A DNA stretch of 64,000 bases from Agrypnia vestita. Taxonomy: Eukaryota; Arthropoda; Insecta; Trichoptera; Phryganeidae. The stretch is from assembly GCA_016648135.1 (NCBI GenBank), contig JADDOH010023075.1, forward strand, positions 216,381 through 280,380. Reading direction: 5' to 3'. The position numbers and the translations under genes are program-made. Below the pieces are notes generated by a model. It searched no databases. It was not told the DNA's origin and was given only the letters and a program-made list of their open reading frames with translations. Of this stretch, positions 23,305 to 35,683 are shown in pieces. The first letter of the stretch is position 1. Each line of letters opens with the position of its first letter.

Positions 23305-23472
23305 TTTATTTACGCTTCAACAGGCCAAGAGGCCCTATTACAGAAGCGAAACAAATCACAAAACACCCAGACTTGAGTAAATCACATAGATTAATTGTGA
23401 TCTCACCGGGAATCGAACACGGAACCCTCGATGTGAGAAGCCAGTGTCACACCAACTGGGCGCCAAGGACGC
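23305..23472 (-). mobile_element. tRNA-headed SINE, copy 2
   Basis: Read on the minus strand: a tRNA-like head with CTTGGCGCCCAGTTGGTGTG (A-box area) and GTTCGATTCCCGG (B box), then ACTCAAGTCTGGGTGTTTTG, TTTCGCTTCTGTAAT and GGCCTGTTGAAGCG, followed by an A/T-rich tail. It is closely related to the copy at 52848, including the GACACTGGCTTCTCACA segment. Confidence 0.85.
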
Positions 23473-23740
23473 TGAAGTTGGTGGACACTACCGATATTGT
23501 TTTTACATGCCTCTATTTATGTATACGTGTACAATACATATCTACGTTGAAAAATGTATATGTGATAGCAATTATTTTTAAAAAAACAGTAAGTTTTCCG
23601 TTAAAAATGTTATAGAAATAAACAAGAAATACATACTACTTATAATAATACCATGTAAAAACTTGAATGGTATCGATTGAAAATAATATAAAAAGTCATA
23701 TGAAATCTAAAACGTGTATTAAATTCCATATGTGTGGGAA

Positions 23741-24370
23741 TAATGTGATTTAATATACAGGACGAAACATAAATGTCTGTTGCATCCTGCCCTGAAACAG
23801 GAGGGAATGATAATGTGATTTAATATACAGGACGAAACATAAATGTCTGTTGCATCCTGCCCTGAAACAGGAGGGAATGATAATGTCATTTAATATACAG
23901 GACGAAACATAAATGTCTGTTGCATCCTGCCCTGAAACAGGAGGGAATGATAATGTCATTTAATATACAGGACGAAACATAAATGTCTGTTGCATCCTGC
24001 CCTGAAACAGGAGGGAATGATAATGTGATTTAATATACAGGACGAAACATAAATGTCTGTTGCATCCTGCCCTGAAACAGGAGGGAATGATAATGTCATT
24101 TAATATACAGGACGAAACATAAATGTCTGTTGCATCCTGCCCTGAAACAGGAGGGAATGATAATGTGATTTAATATACAGGACGAAACATAAATGTCTGT
24201 TGCATCCTGCCCTGAAACAGGAGGGAATGATAATGTCATTTAATATACAGGACGAAACATAAATGTCTGTTGCATCCTGCCCTGAAACAGGAGGGAATGA
24301 TAATGTCATTTAATATACAGGACGAAACATAAATGTCTGTTGCATCCTGCTCTGAAACAGGAGGGAATGG
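23741..24370. repeat. 70-bp tandem repeat, nine units
   Basis: Nine units of exactly 70 bp start at 23741, 23811, 23881, 23951, 24021, 24091, 24161, 24231 and 24301. They are almost identical. The seventh base of the unit is G or C in the order G G C C G C G C C, and the last unit has two extra substitutions (CTCTGAAACAG and a final G). Each unit contains the small inverted repeat CCTG-AAA-CAGG. Open frames inside arise only because 70 is not a multiple of three; they are not genes. Confidence 0.98.
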
Positions 24371-27039
24371 TATTTTATTATTCAGATAAGTTTAAAAAAA
24401 TTCAAATCCAAATTTCCCCGTTATTGTTGATGAGCTTTCACGCAGTAAATTAATAAAATTCTCTGTTTTGTTTAAGAAATGTAATGTTTCTATCCAAAAT
24501 TATGATTATAAAATGAGGTGGGTATTGAGGAAACCTTTCGATTTTTCAAAATACGTTTGTAAAATTTGATGTGATATTTGTAATGTTTCGCTGTAAAACG
24601 TAACATGGGATGTCAATTATTTTGAAAGGGTTTATCCATAATGCACGTACAAATCGGTTATTTCTGAAAGATTATCCAAACCTCAATCAGCCGTGTGGGC
24701 AGACTAGATTATATACCATTCACTTATCACGAAATATAATCAATGATATCACTGTAAACTCTGTACTTGAACTTCGGTAATTGCGAGGCTTATTCTAGAA
24801 TCTACAGATCCGGACAAGACTAAGCGCGCTCGAGGTATTCGGCAGTCGTGGAAAAATCATAAACATTTACAATCTGATCACCGATGAAATGTAGATAGTA
24901 TTCTACATTATATTTTCATTTGTAATTTGCTTGCTATAATTTAACTTTCAATTCAGTTGATAACAAGATAATAAGCATCAACATATATCGTACAGTTCAC
25001 AGAGCCAGTCGTGTTAGAAGGATTAAATCTCCAAATTATTCCAAGTGCGTCCGCCCAGATGTCAAGGATTTTTGGACTTTTTCGTAATTCATTTATTATA
25101 ATCCTGTTTTTTAAAGACTACAAAATCATGAGATAATCCACCTTAACAAAAAGTGGATAAAAACAGTTATCATACACACAATAAAAACTTTAGAAACGTA
25201 AAGTTATAAATAAATATAATGAGAGTGCCTTTATAAACGATATCTCTCCCAGTTATTCAGATATTTGGGTGTATCTTGGTCACATATAGTTGGTTATTAA
25301 AAAGTGTTTGTAGTGTTTAAATAATACATGTATAATAAGATCCGGTACCGAACATATGCATACCTATACAAAAGTGGAAAACTATAATATTTTTGCATTA
25401 TAATGTACATAGTAATTATTCATTTGATTTTTTCACAGCAAATACAATATTGTGTATGCATAAACTTATCAATGATTCTATGATACATTCACTTCTTATA
25501 AGAATTTAATTGCGTAAACGCATTTTTTCAAAGCGAAACTTTCCTACGAGTCTTTGGCGCCCGAGTTGTCCATAATAAAACATAAAAATAATCTTTGCTG
25601 ATTGATTGAAACTTCTAAAATATAATTGAAATGAATGTGACGAACTGACTCGAGCTGTTTGGCTGTTGCGCTTGTACCGGCACGTTTGTTCCGCCGCCCA
25701 CTGCGCCCCGCGCCCGGCGGCGGTCGGGTCGACAGTTCGCGCCGGCTCTGCTCGGCCGGCGACTGACTGCTCCCACCTGACCCACGGATGGCTAATGCAA
25801 TTACAGCGCCGCCATTTTGAATTGCATTTCACTTACAAATAAGGAAAACCTACTCGATTAATAGTTTGAAGCGAGATTTCACCAGCACATCTTAGATATT
25901 CTACAAGAAGAACGAATGTATCGACAAAATATACGCAGTGAAGATTACAGGACTGTATTGGGCTGTTACATGTCTTCAAAAGTTAATTTTTAACGTTAAA
26001 AGATAAGAGGTCGCCAAGCGTCGAATGCGAGGATTTCTTACTCACGTATCAACTACTTTTGTCATTTCGGTAAATCTCCAAAAATATATTTTATTTTAAA
26101 AATTAAATTACACACCGAGACTACAATTATTACAATATTATTTGTTACACAGAAAAGGGTGGTCCACGGGAAACTGATGGTTATAAATAAATTATTACTC
26201 CGTAATTTTTATATAAATATTACTTATTGATGAAGAAATAAATTTAAATTACTGCCATTTTGAAATGGCTATGTACGAAAATGATATCACTCAAATGATG
26301 ACCGTTTTCATGAACGCGTGTTTAGAGCCGTTTTGGAAATGCGCCCCCAACCTTTCCAGCGTTTCTTTGTTGATTTGTTCGATTTGATTTTGGTCCAGTT
26401 CCTCCAGTGTGGCCAGCTTTCTTCCGTACACACGCATATCTACTTCAGTACTAAGATTAATATATTATATAGATTATTTGTTTAAAACTTGCATACACCA
26501 GATAGAATTTCCTCAAATAGATTTCTAAGAACTTATTTACATATAGACTTATATTTAATTATTAATACGCCAACAAGTGCAAAATACATATTACTCGAAG
26601 CAAAAGGTTTGAGTTAACATTAAAATCTCTTTTGGTGGAAGAATGCTGAGAGCAACCTTTCCAAAAACCGGAAAAACATTGCCTCCTGAAATTAGAAACC
26701 TCAAGAAAATGTATAACACGATAAGAACTGCGATCATGGACTCGCGACTTGCCCTTACGGCAAGTAATGATAGATGAACAACTTAATGTAAAAAAATTAA
26801 ATAAAAAAATTTTCAAGCAACAATGCCGACCACGGCACGACCACACTTCAATTCTTAGGTCACGATGGTCGGCTTTATATTAGTTTTAACAAGCACGTAA
26901 TTCCTCCCTAAAGTCTGCCTTGCGTGTATTGGTTGCATTCGTCATATTTCAACATGCACTGTAATATTTTTTATACTATGGAAATTATATTTCAAATTAA
27001 AATAATGATGACCCTGTCCACATTACACAGTACGTAATC
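24371..27039. other. Intergenic DNA with a GC-rich patch at 25660-25810
   Basis: AT-rich apart from a GC/CpG-rich block (about 25660-25810) ending in GCGCCGCCATTTTGAA, which contains a CGCCATTTT word of the kind bound by YY1/Pho-type zinc-finger proteins. A minus-strand open frame (25506-25832) spans the block but has no recognised domain. It could be a host promoter or first exon. Confidence 0.4.
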
Positions 27040-27385
27040 TGACGATTTTAGCTCAAAATCAAGTTTTTAGAAAAGTTTCATCGAAAAGAAATAAGAACTA
27101 CAAGAGTATACATAGCACCCACAAATATGTTATATTCTGTAAGTTTGAATTGGTATATGCAATTTTTAACGGTGCTCCGTCATAATACCAGAAGTAGGTA
27201 GTTTTTCTAACGAAATTTACCTTAAATGCTTAAGTTTGTGTTTTGGTTATTCGTGTTTAACAAGTGTTACTTTCATAGAAATGTTTAATGATTTTTAAAT
27301 TTTACTCATATGTTTTTGATATATTACGTATGACAAAGATCAAGTTGTCATTTACATGTTGTATTAGGTGTCTGCTATTTTATGA
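27040..27385 (+). repeat. Diverged direct repeat, copy 1
   Basis: Aligns in the same order with 29195-29645. Shared blocks include CGATTTTAG, AATAAGAACTA, TAGGTAGTTTT, CGAAATTTACCT, AAGTGTTACTTT and TTTTTGATATATTA. There is no coding potential. It could be a local duplication or two copies of an unknown repeat. Confidence 0.65.
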
Positions 27386-28258
27386 TGAGACCCAGCCTGT
27401 ACCCTACAATCAAAGATCGTTACTCCGTAATAGATTGACACACAACAATCCGTGCAGTATCATGATTATTATGAAACTTGCTGTTTGCTCCAGCGAATTC
27501 AGTTACCCGCCTAATAATCTGGTGATCGGAGTTTTGACATCGTCATAGGAGACCGTGCACTCAGTCCCGTTGTTGTTTTAAAGAAAAATAAATTAAGTGA
27601 AAATTATAGCCATGTATACAATTAACAAATTTATTTAATTCTGATTATAGCTCACTAACATTTTGTTAATGTATACATCGTCTGTTATAAAGGAAAAATC
27701 CCAAAATATTTATCTAAACCGGTGCCTTTATTAAGTTCTCTTATGAAATATTAAAAGAATTTATAATGAGTGAGTAAAACATAAAACTATATAATTATAG
27801 AAAAAAAATATCAACATGATTAATAATAATACAATACTTATCAAATATGCGCATAGGTATGCAAATCTTATTTTTGTACACATCTGCACGATTCGATGTA
27901 CATATTGCGCATCGTTCAAAAATAATTCGACCAATCAGCGCCACCACGTGGGTCGGCCTAACTGACATCTGTCAAGTAGTCTGTCTATTCCAACAGTAAT
28001 AAATAAAACAATGAATTTCATGCTCGTCATTCCTTGACACGAATAATTTCATTCAAAAAGGCGGCACATTATTGCGCTGACAAAAGTTGACAAGGTGTAT
28101 TGTGTTGTGGCTGTGATGTAATGTTGTTATGTCAAATGCAAACACCACATTTATTTTAAAATCAGAAGTGAATTATTTGAATATTTAAATAAGTTTTAGG
28201 AAATTTTAATGTTAGTTTACCACTGAATTCAGTCATTTCAAGTTTCGGTGTACCTAGT

Positions 28259-28751
28259 AGGGAATGCAGTTCCAATCCCGCGAGATCTCGAGACATTTTA
28301 CGAGATCAATCCCGAACCGAAAAATCGGACGAGATTATCGAGATTGATCAGTAATTTTTATGTTTTGTATGTTTAATTGTATATGTCTATAGAGCTTTTA
28401 GTAAGTACTTAAAACTTATGTTCATGTCACATTCAAATAATGAAAATAGTTTTGAATAATATTTGCTGTATTTTAGCAACCTAACTTAGTAATAAAAACT
28501 ACTACTAGTTAGTAGTTTTTACTCTACCACATTGACTGAATGATGCTTGGAAAAAAGCTTACAAAAACTTTAATGCAATGATTAATAATGAGCATTATAT
28601 TAAAATTGCTGATATAAAAATGAAATCATTGTCGTTAATTGCTATTCAGCTCTATAAAAAAATAACACACAAAAGTATTCGGGATCCCGATCCGTAGGGA
28701 TCCCGCGGGATTGGAAATTCTAATCTCGAGGGATCCCGATTGCATTCCCTA
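28259..28751. mobile_element. hAT-like MITE with exact 8-bp target duplication
   Basis: A 493-bp element with 11-bp terminal inverted repeats TAGGGAATGCA, flanked on both sides by GTACCTAG (28251-28258 and 28752-28759). An 8-bp duplication is the hAT hallmark. Both subterminal regions are rich in GGGATCCCG, ATCCCGCG and ATCTCGAG words, probably transposase contact sites. There is no transposase gene. Confidence 0.92.
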
Positions 28752-29194
28752 GTACCTAGCTTCTATAGTAGTTATGGCAGTTCTAAAGTTGGATGTTAAA
28801 ATACCATTAGTAAACATGACACTTAGTCGTGTTTTCGTAGCAAAATTGTTTTAGTTAAAGAATTGTTGTGGAGAAAAATAAATTCACAATTAACTGTTCT
28901 TTTAAACAGACGATATGTGGAAGGATTGAAAAGGCTCTTTATGACTATTATTATATAATTATTATGACTATTATTACTAGTAACTCAGTGATAACCAGTT
29001 TAAAAATACAGATATTTTAAAACTGTTTCCACATTTTTTTCTTTTTTTGTACAGATACTATATATAGATATATCTATCTCAACACAGATTTTTTACCTTG
29101 AAACATGCATAATCATAGTACAATAAAAATTATTTGTTTGAAATTTTTAACGCCCATTATGAAACAGGAAATAGGATCAGGCCGGTTGACGATT

Positions 29195-29645
29195 TTAGTT
29201 CAGATCAATTTTATAGAAAACTTTAATCGAAATGTAATAAGAACTATATTGGTTAGAACCTACTATATTCATATTACCTACCCAAGCTACGTTATATTCC
29301 ACAGGTACGAGTATATACATTTTTTAAACGCGTTCCCTCATTACCTGAAATAGGTAGTTTTACTACCGAAATTTACCTAAAAAGCCTATTGTTTTACTCA
29401 TTCGTGCTAAATAAGTGTTACTTTAACATAAATTTTAAATGATTTTGAATTTTTACCAATATCCGTTGGCCCATCTTTTACAAACTTAGATAGGTTATAC
29501 TCGAATGTTTTTGATATATTATCAAGTGTCACGTGTCGATACGGTAACTACATTTGACGTGCCGCAACGATATATTAATAAATAATTACATACGTAAATG
29601 TCAAAATTTTTTGTTAGTTTTCTGCTATTTGTGATGAGATCAAAG
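29195..29645 (+). repeat. Diverged direct repeat, copy 2
   Basis: Partner of 27040-27385, about 2.15 kb downstream. It is longer because of insertions (for example around 29455-29505 and 29525-29600). Both copies end in a TCTGCTATTT...TGATGAGA segment. Confidence 0.65.
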
Positions 29646-30947
29646 CATCGTTGCGTAGCTGACCCTCGGCCAAGTACTCACGATCATGTATTTCCTCCAC
29701 AATAGCTTGATATAGAGCACAGCACACGTATTTGATCATCTATAAGAAATTTTGCTAAATTGCTTGGACCATTATTTTATTTCCTCGACACAAGCAGGGA
29801 GAAGATTTTTTGCTACCACAGTATTTAATCTTGAACACACACCACACATGAGCTTTCTGAATCTCGTTAGATAGATTTCGGCAGAAATACTACCCGCTGC
29901 AGAAGGTCGCGTTACCACCATCCGTTAAAAAATTTATGTAAAATATGGGGTATAACGCATTTCAAAATGGCGACTGATTAGAAATTAAAAAAATTCATAA
30001 CACTTAATATTGGTCCAAAAACGTAGCTATATTCAAATATTGTACAAAAAAACAATCCGATCTTATGGTCAGTGCCGGATAGGATAGTTTTTATACGCTA
30101 AACTAAAAGATGTACGATAAAATACAAAACGTAGGTACCTATTACAATTTATTTTAAAATTAACAATAAATTTGATGTACGTAGTAGTCTTGCCATCCTT
30201 CGGTAGTTCCTCTAAATTAGATTCTTCTAGGTAGTGACGAGAATAAGCCAGTAAATAAGCCAGAATAGACGGCAGTGTAGCCCAGAAAACTTCACATGAT
30301 TCTGAAAGGCGGCGAAAACCAAAAAAAATAATGAATTACGTTATTGAATTATTATTTATTTTTTATTACGGGATTAGTTATGAAAAATATAATAAAAATC
30401 ATAATACGGATTACTGGATACAACCGGAGTAATTAAGTAACTTATGATGCTCGTATATTATACAATTTTCAGATCCGTCTATCATCAAGTGGAGTAAAAG
30501 AAAGGCAAAGATATTTAATTGTAGCATAATATTTCTCAACGTCATTATTTAGGTACTAATAATTTTAATGTGGGATGGAGTCTGCTAAGCGCTTTGTATT
30601 TTTTTTTTTAAATTACTAAATCTTACATGAGTCAAAAAGAATCACCATTAACAGTTGCAATAGTTTTATTCATGTAAAAGTTTTAACAGATAATTCTCAA
30701 CAATTACTTCTTATATTTCTTTGTGTTGTCAAATTGAAAAGTAAGATTTTGTTAAATTTATCCTACGGCGACAGCTGTCAGGGCAAAAACAGTTAGGTAC
30801 GTTTTAAAATTACCTAGGTAGACTGCCAATTTTCACATCGTAATCTGAAAATTCTAATTCCACGATAAATTAGATTTTTAACAGCCGATTAAATTTTAAA
30901 AATTTAACGAGGACGCCGCGCCGTCCGCGCTTTAATAAGATTTTTTA
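29646..30947. other. Intergenic DNA, no gene seen
   Basis: AT-rich with no supportable coding region or repeat ends. Confidence 0.5.
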
Positions 30948-31818
30948 GGGCCGGTCTTATAAACGAAAGACCAAATTTCCGTTAGTCAATCGACAATTTA
31001 CTAACGAATGGCCGTTCGTTTATAAATGTTACCGACGCTCGTCTTATAAAACTTTTTTTACCATCCGTAAGTATCGCAATATCGTACTGCTCTTGTCTAT
31101 GATTTTAGAGCTGTCAAAGGCGAATTATATCTCTTTTCTATCTAAAATTTCTCGCTCGCACCAGATTTTTGGGATACTTCCCACAACATTACACGGGTAC
31201 TACACGGGCCTTTAAAACCCCAACTATGTCTGAGCAGCTAATAATATTGATCCAAGAGCATAGAATCTCGAGGCAACAAGCAATTTTGTAGTTGGTGATA
31301 ATATCAGATTTCTACGGGTGCACCTTTTTACATTGTTCCCAATATCTTCTAGAAGCTCTTGAGCAGACCTTTTCGACAAGCGAAAACGGTAGATAAAATC
31401 TGCGTCATCTAAAATATTAAAATAATCCACTCGTATATTGAACACTCTTTGTCGTCGAGTTTGTTCTTTATTCGACGAACTTGAATACAATAATAGCTCG
31501 ACATCGTTATGTGAAAACATTTTTCCTTGAAAATGTAGCAACAGTCAGCACGGATATATGTACATATTAAACAAACAGCATTAAACGCAAATTGACAGCG
31601 GACCTAACCTTAAAAAATAATACGTCAATCTGTCATACTTCTGTCAGTTTCAACTAACGGACGGTAAACTGGTGGTTCGACTGTCGGTATCGGCCGTCGG
31701 TAAAATTTTACTAAAATTTGATTAACGGATTGTTATAAGACGAAAAAAGTGACGTTTGTATCAAATTTCAGTTTATTTGGTCTGAAATTTAACTAACGGA
31801 CGTTTATAAGACCGGCCC
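30948..31818 (-). mobile_element. PIF/Harbinger-type DNA transposon remnant
   Basis: An 871-bp element bounded by GGGCCGGTCTTATAAACG at 30948 and its inverted copy ending at 31818. Both ends also carry internal TCTTATAA and CCGTTAGT words. The 3-bp flanks are TTA on the left and TTC on the right, close to the TWA target of Harbinger elements, with one change. The interior encodes the N-terminus of a Harbinger nuclease on the minus strand. Confidence 0.85.
31224..31520 (-). pseudogene. HARBI1-like nuclease, N-terminal part only
   Basis: A 98-residue frame from an ATG at 31520 to a stop at 31224. It shows the N-terminal layout of Harbinger/HARBI1 nucleases: an acidic and basic lead, a DDADFIYRFRLSK segment, SAQELLEDIGNNV and, after a basic stretch, LSPTTKLLVASRFYALGS ('LSP...LL..LRFyAtGs' in the family). 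The DDE nuclease core that should follow is missing: the next 250 bp to the left end hold no continuation I can read. The frame can be extended upstream only through a non-ATG codon. It is a deletion derivative of an autonomous element and would depend on transposase from elsewhere. Confidence 0.75.
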
Positions 31819-33278
31819 TTCATGTTTCCTTCTTTTCTATGATATATCGATGTGTTCTGATGGGAAATTAGGTAAGATGTTTGAAATATTTGTTTAGACT
31901 ATCCGTCCGTGCGCAACTCCGATTGCGTGGGACGCGACGGACGACCGTGACTCTCGTCTTTCGTCTCGCGCCTTTCACAATAACACTCATCAGTGTCCGC
32001 TTATTGAGGATAATGAATAATGTTTGTACTCGTAACGTGTGCCATTACTCTCGCGAGACAGATTATACTCCCAGTCTCCATTACCCGACAGAAAGTACTA
32101 AGTCATCGACAGGTACACCGATAATAGTGATCACCACTTGGATTTTGAAACGTAATTATTCCGGGTTGGGTTTGGCAATTACGTAAGTTTAAAAAAATGG
32201 AAAAAAAAGTTTATTAGAAAATTTAAAGATTATTAATATAAAAGCCTATTTACGAATTTAAAAATAAAAATCTGTCAATGTTAAATTTTCTTATCTGTCG
32301 TGGTAAGTCGTTGTATAATTTTGTTTGTTACAAATAATTCGCGATTGCCTTATTTTTGTTCTACAAAGCTAGATTCACGTGTTAGTTTTAAGATGTTCTT
32401 GTGAAGTGTTGATGGTTTTCATATGTATTGTGTGCTTCAATATCCTTTTTTATTTTACGTTTGCAAACTTTAAAGTTTCATTATTTGTAATATTATTTAT
32501 GTAGATCAGGTAATGAACCATTTTCAATATTTTATTTTGTTGTTTCTGAAGTTTGTTTTATTTCTGATTTTTCAGAAGGGTATCACGTATTCAATTTCAC
32601 TCTTGACTCTGCATCGTACCTATTCTTTTTTTTTATGTCAGTCAGTTTAATCATTATTTAAATTATCTTGTCCCTGTATATATACATATCGTCCGTATGA
32701 GATGTCTGTTTATTATGAGTCCTGAAGTACTTGGAGTGTTCAAGTATAGTAAGTGTTTCAGTGTGCAGGTATCTTATCCGTTTGAAAAAGTAAATTATTA
32801 ATGAGTATTCAAAAATGAAGTTTTCATAATGAATTCGTCAATGCCTAATTTCGAGATTAATTAAAATGTATAGTACTCCACAGATTTGTCACTTTAAACC
32901 TCTTTACATCACATTGAACAAACAGACCCCGAGCTAAGAAGTGCGCTACCTCCACATATCTCTCGAGAAGTAATAAATAAAGCTCTTTAAAAAGGTAATA
33001 AATATTCTGTCCTTCCGCGAGCATTGCTCCAGCCAGATGAACTATTTACGGCTTAATAGCTTTTCAGTATCAGAAAACATCATCACCTCAAACATATGTT
33101 GAGTATAATAATAAAAAATTGAAGTTAATTGCAAGGCTAATAAGGCTTCGTCAAGTTTATTTTGTTTTCGTAAAGAAAATTTGCTTTTTCCTTTAAATTA
33201 TTTTGGAAAATTATGGAATGTCGAAAAATATATGAAATACGTTTTAAATGCATTTTTCTCTTAGGTTCCTTGAAAAAA
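31819..33278. other. Intergenic DNA, no gene seen
   Basis: A moderately GC-rich open frame at 31881-32186 (plus) is unrecognised. The rest is AT-rich without repeat ends. Confidence 0.45.
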
Positions 33279-33541
33279 TCTATACCTATAAAACTCAATA
33301 TCTGTCTGTTCTCTATACAAATCTACACCGTTTGTCCGATTCGATTCAAATTTTGTATACTTATGCTTTAGGACCCGGCGGGTAACATAGATGACATTTC
33401 CCCCTATTATTTTACCCCTTTCCCTCCCCCTATATATTTTCGATGAAAATCTATACCGTTAGAATCGAACCTTTGTTTCCCCCTTCAAATTTATTCTAAA
33501 CTTAATCCTCAACCCGTGCAACGCCGGGTACGAACAGCTAG
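33279..33541 (+). mobile_element. Small non-autonomous Helitron, copy 2
   Basis: It starts TCTATACC after an A and ends in CTAG (33538-33541) before a T, the A|T insertion pattern of Helitrons. The 3' hairpin ACCCG...CGGGT (33512-33529) precedes the end. The body shares TCTACACCG(A/T)TT, TTTTG(T/C)ATACTTAT, GG(A/C)CCGGCGGGTAAC and CCCCCT tracts with the element at 59773. Confidence 0.85.
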
Positions 33542-35438
33542 TATTTATATAAATTTCACTGGAAGCTCCATCAAAAATAAACAAATTAATTTTATATAGG
33601 TACTTCTAATATGTAGGAGTACCTCAATATTGGACAAAATTGTTTGTAAAATCCTACGTATGAAATATAACGAATCATGATTTATGAATATTCTGCTTCA
33701 TTCTTTATGTTCTATAAAACTGAAATAAACCGATTATAATAATTTCGGTGTCTGTCCGTCCGTGATTTCCTAGAATTTATAACAATTAGATAAGGTTTTC
33801 AAAATTAGTATGATAGTTGATTTCTTAAGGGTCATCAACTATCCTAATTTTGAATATCTGTCTGTCCGTAACTAACTGGAATTAGGCTGGAATCACAACA
33901 CAATAACACTGATGATGACTAGCCGTTAATGAGGCCCGGGCACCCGATTGTGATACGCCAATCAGTGCGCGTCTCATCTTACACGCAAGGGGTATTAAGA
34001 ATAACTATTATTATCTTTAAATATTACTATATATATATTAAGTATTACTATCATTAGTATTACATATTATTATCTTTATGTATGTCCCGTAATTTTTCAC
34101 GGATTTACTGCTAGTTATTATAAATAAAATATAAACATTATTCCGTTTATAAAATTAGTAGATTTCAAATAGGAAAATTACACGAAAGTTTACATTTTAG
34201 ATTGATTTATTGTTTTGACTAATTGATATTATAATTAATATTTAATTACTTAAGGAAAAGCTGAAATTCAAAAATAAAACGTCAGTTATTTTTGACGGGA
34301 CATATTAATGAAACAAAATACTTTATATTTTTATATAACGAACCAAATAATATATTTTCAAAATTCATTGACTTCATTTACTTCCACTTATGTCGTATAC
34401 TCTCCGAGTTAATTTCTAACATATTTTCATGAATTTTACATTTTTGAATACGCACCACGTACTTCTAATTGATTTTAATAACGCGGTCACGTCAAAATTA
34501 TCTAAGAAATTAGAAATGTAGGTTTTTCCTTTTTGAAATTTAAAAAGACGCTTGTATTATTATTTAAGATTTAAATGACTATCTATTTATTAAGTACCGG
34601 CCGTCGTGTTCACGCATGGCCCGGCCCGCGGCCGAAGCGGACCGACTGTTTCGTCGCTCTAGTCGACCGCGCTCTTATTACTCTCCGAGTATCTATCGCG
34701 ACCAAAGTCGGGTAATGAATATTAAATTAGAGTAATGTAAATAACATTGCGAATAAACAGTGAGCTAAATGTAAGTATGAATGGTCTTATGAATCTTCCT
34801 TCTTATTGATCAATTATTTTTCTTTCACGAATCTGCTAATAATGGTCGGCGGTAAAGGATGTAAAATTTCACATAGCGCACACGCCTCACGGTCAGCAAA
34901 TCGACAAAATTATTTATAGGAATGCCTCGTACCTACTTTATGATAGAAATAAAAATATACAATTGTCCTCGTTATATTGTGCCACATATATGTTAACAAA
35001 GTGCTCGAGGAACGGAGCTGTTAAAGTGCATTAATGGGAACATTAATGGGACGGTTGATTATTTTATTATTTTTTACCATAACAAACAATAACAGTTAAC
35101 TAGCGGTGGCGCTGCTCGGCGTCTCGACGCCTCGAGGCGACGTCGACTGTGAAATTTAACGGCGTCAAAATGCATTAACTGAGCTTAATTGGTTCGAACA
35201 AGTGGGAACACAAACATACTACCTAAAGTATTTTCTAAATGTAATACAAACAAATTTATATTATACTGGTGAAAAAAAACGGTACTTTAAAAGCACTGGT
35301 TAAGTTCATTGCAGCGGCGTATCTAAAAAAATTAGGCCCCAATACAGCGGTGAAAAAATTTCCAATGCTAAAAGGGTATGTTATAAGATATAATAATATA
35401 AACTTTTCAAAGCAAGAAAACACTTTGTGGCTTGACAA
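33542..35438. other. Intergenic DNA with a small inverted repeat and a GC patch
   Basis: An inverted repeat pairs 33798-33821 with 33834-33854 (TTCAAAATTAG...GATAGTTGAT). A possible extra Helitron-like end (CCGT...ACGG hairpin, then CTAGT at 34112) is too weak to call. A GC-rich block occupies about 34598-34700. At about 35313 the word GCAGCGGCGTATC resembles the end of a hAT-like element; see the element at 46180. No gene seen. Confidence 0.45.
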
Positions 35439-35683
35439 TATAAGAGATTTAAGAATATATTAAATACTAAGTTTTAAACCACTTCATTGCCATATGTTTG
35501 TCAACTAGTTTCGGTTGGACTCAACCTTCTTCGGGACAATTATAATATAGACTGGACAATTATAATACAGTCTATATTATATTTGTCCTGAAGAAGATTG
35601 AGTCCAACCGAAACTAGTTGACAAACATATAGCAATAAAGTGGTTTAAAACTTAGTATTTAATATATTCTTAAATCTCTTATA
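35439..35683. repeat. 245-bp palindrome (fold-back structure)
   Basis: Arms 35439-35553 and 35569-35683 are each 115 bp, pair without gaps and show about five mismatches around a 15-base loop. The loop repeats part of the left arm (GGACAATTATAATA). The right arm reads CCTGAAGAAG, a stem-loop and CCGAAACTAG, and further out AATAAAGTGGTTTAAAAC. This is the same architecture as the sequences at 13733 and 56583, which I relate to Penelope-like 3' ends. Confidence 0.93.

Noticed and set aside
23750..24309. Repeated 69-codon open frames on the minus strand
   Set aside because: They are produced by the 70-bp tandem array cycling through three frames; identical peptides every 350 bp and no start context.
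23741..24370. CRISPR-like array
   Set aside because: Repeats are contiguous with no unique spacers and the context is eukaryotic; it is a tandem satellite.
34082..34115. Possible fourth Helitron end (CCGT-loop-ACGG then CTAGT)
   Set aside because: Only a 4-bp stem, no GC-rich hairpin and no body similarity to the other Helitrons.
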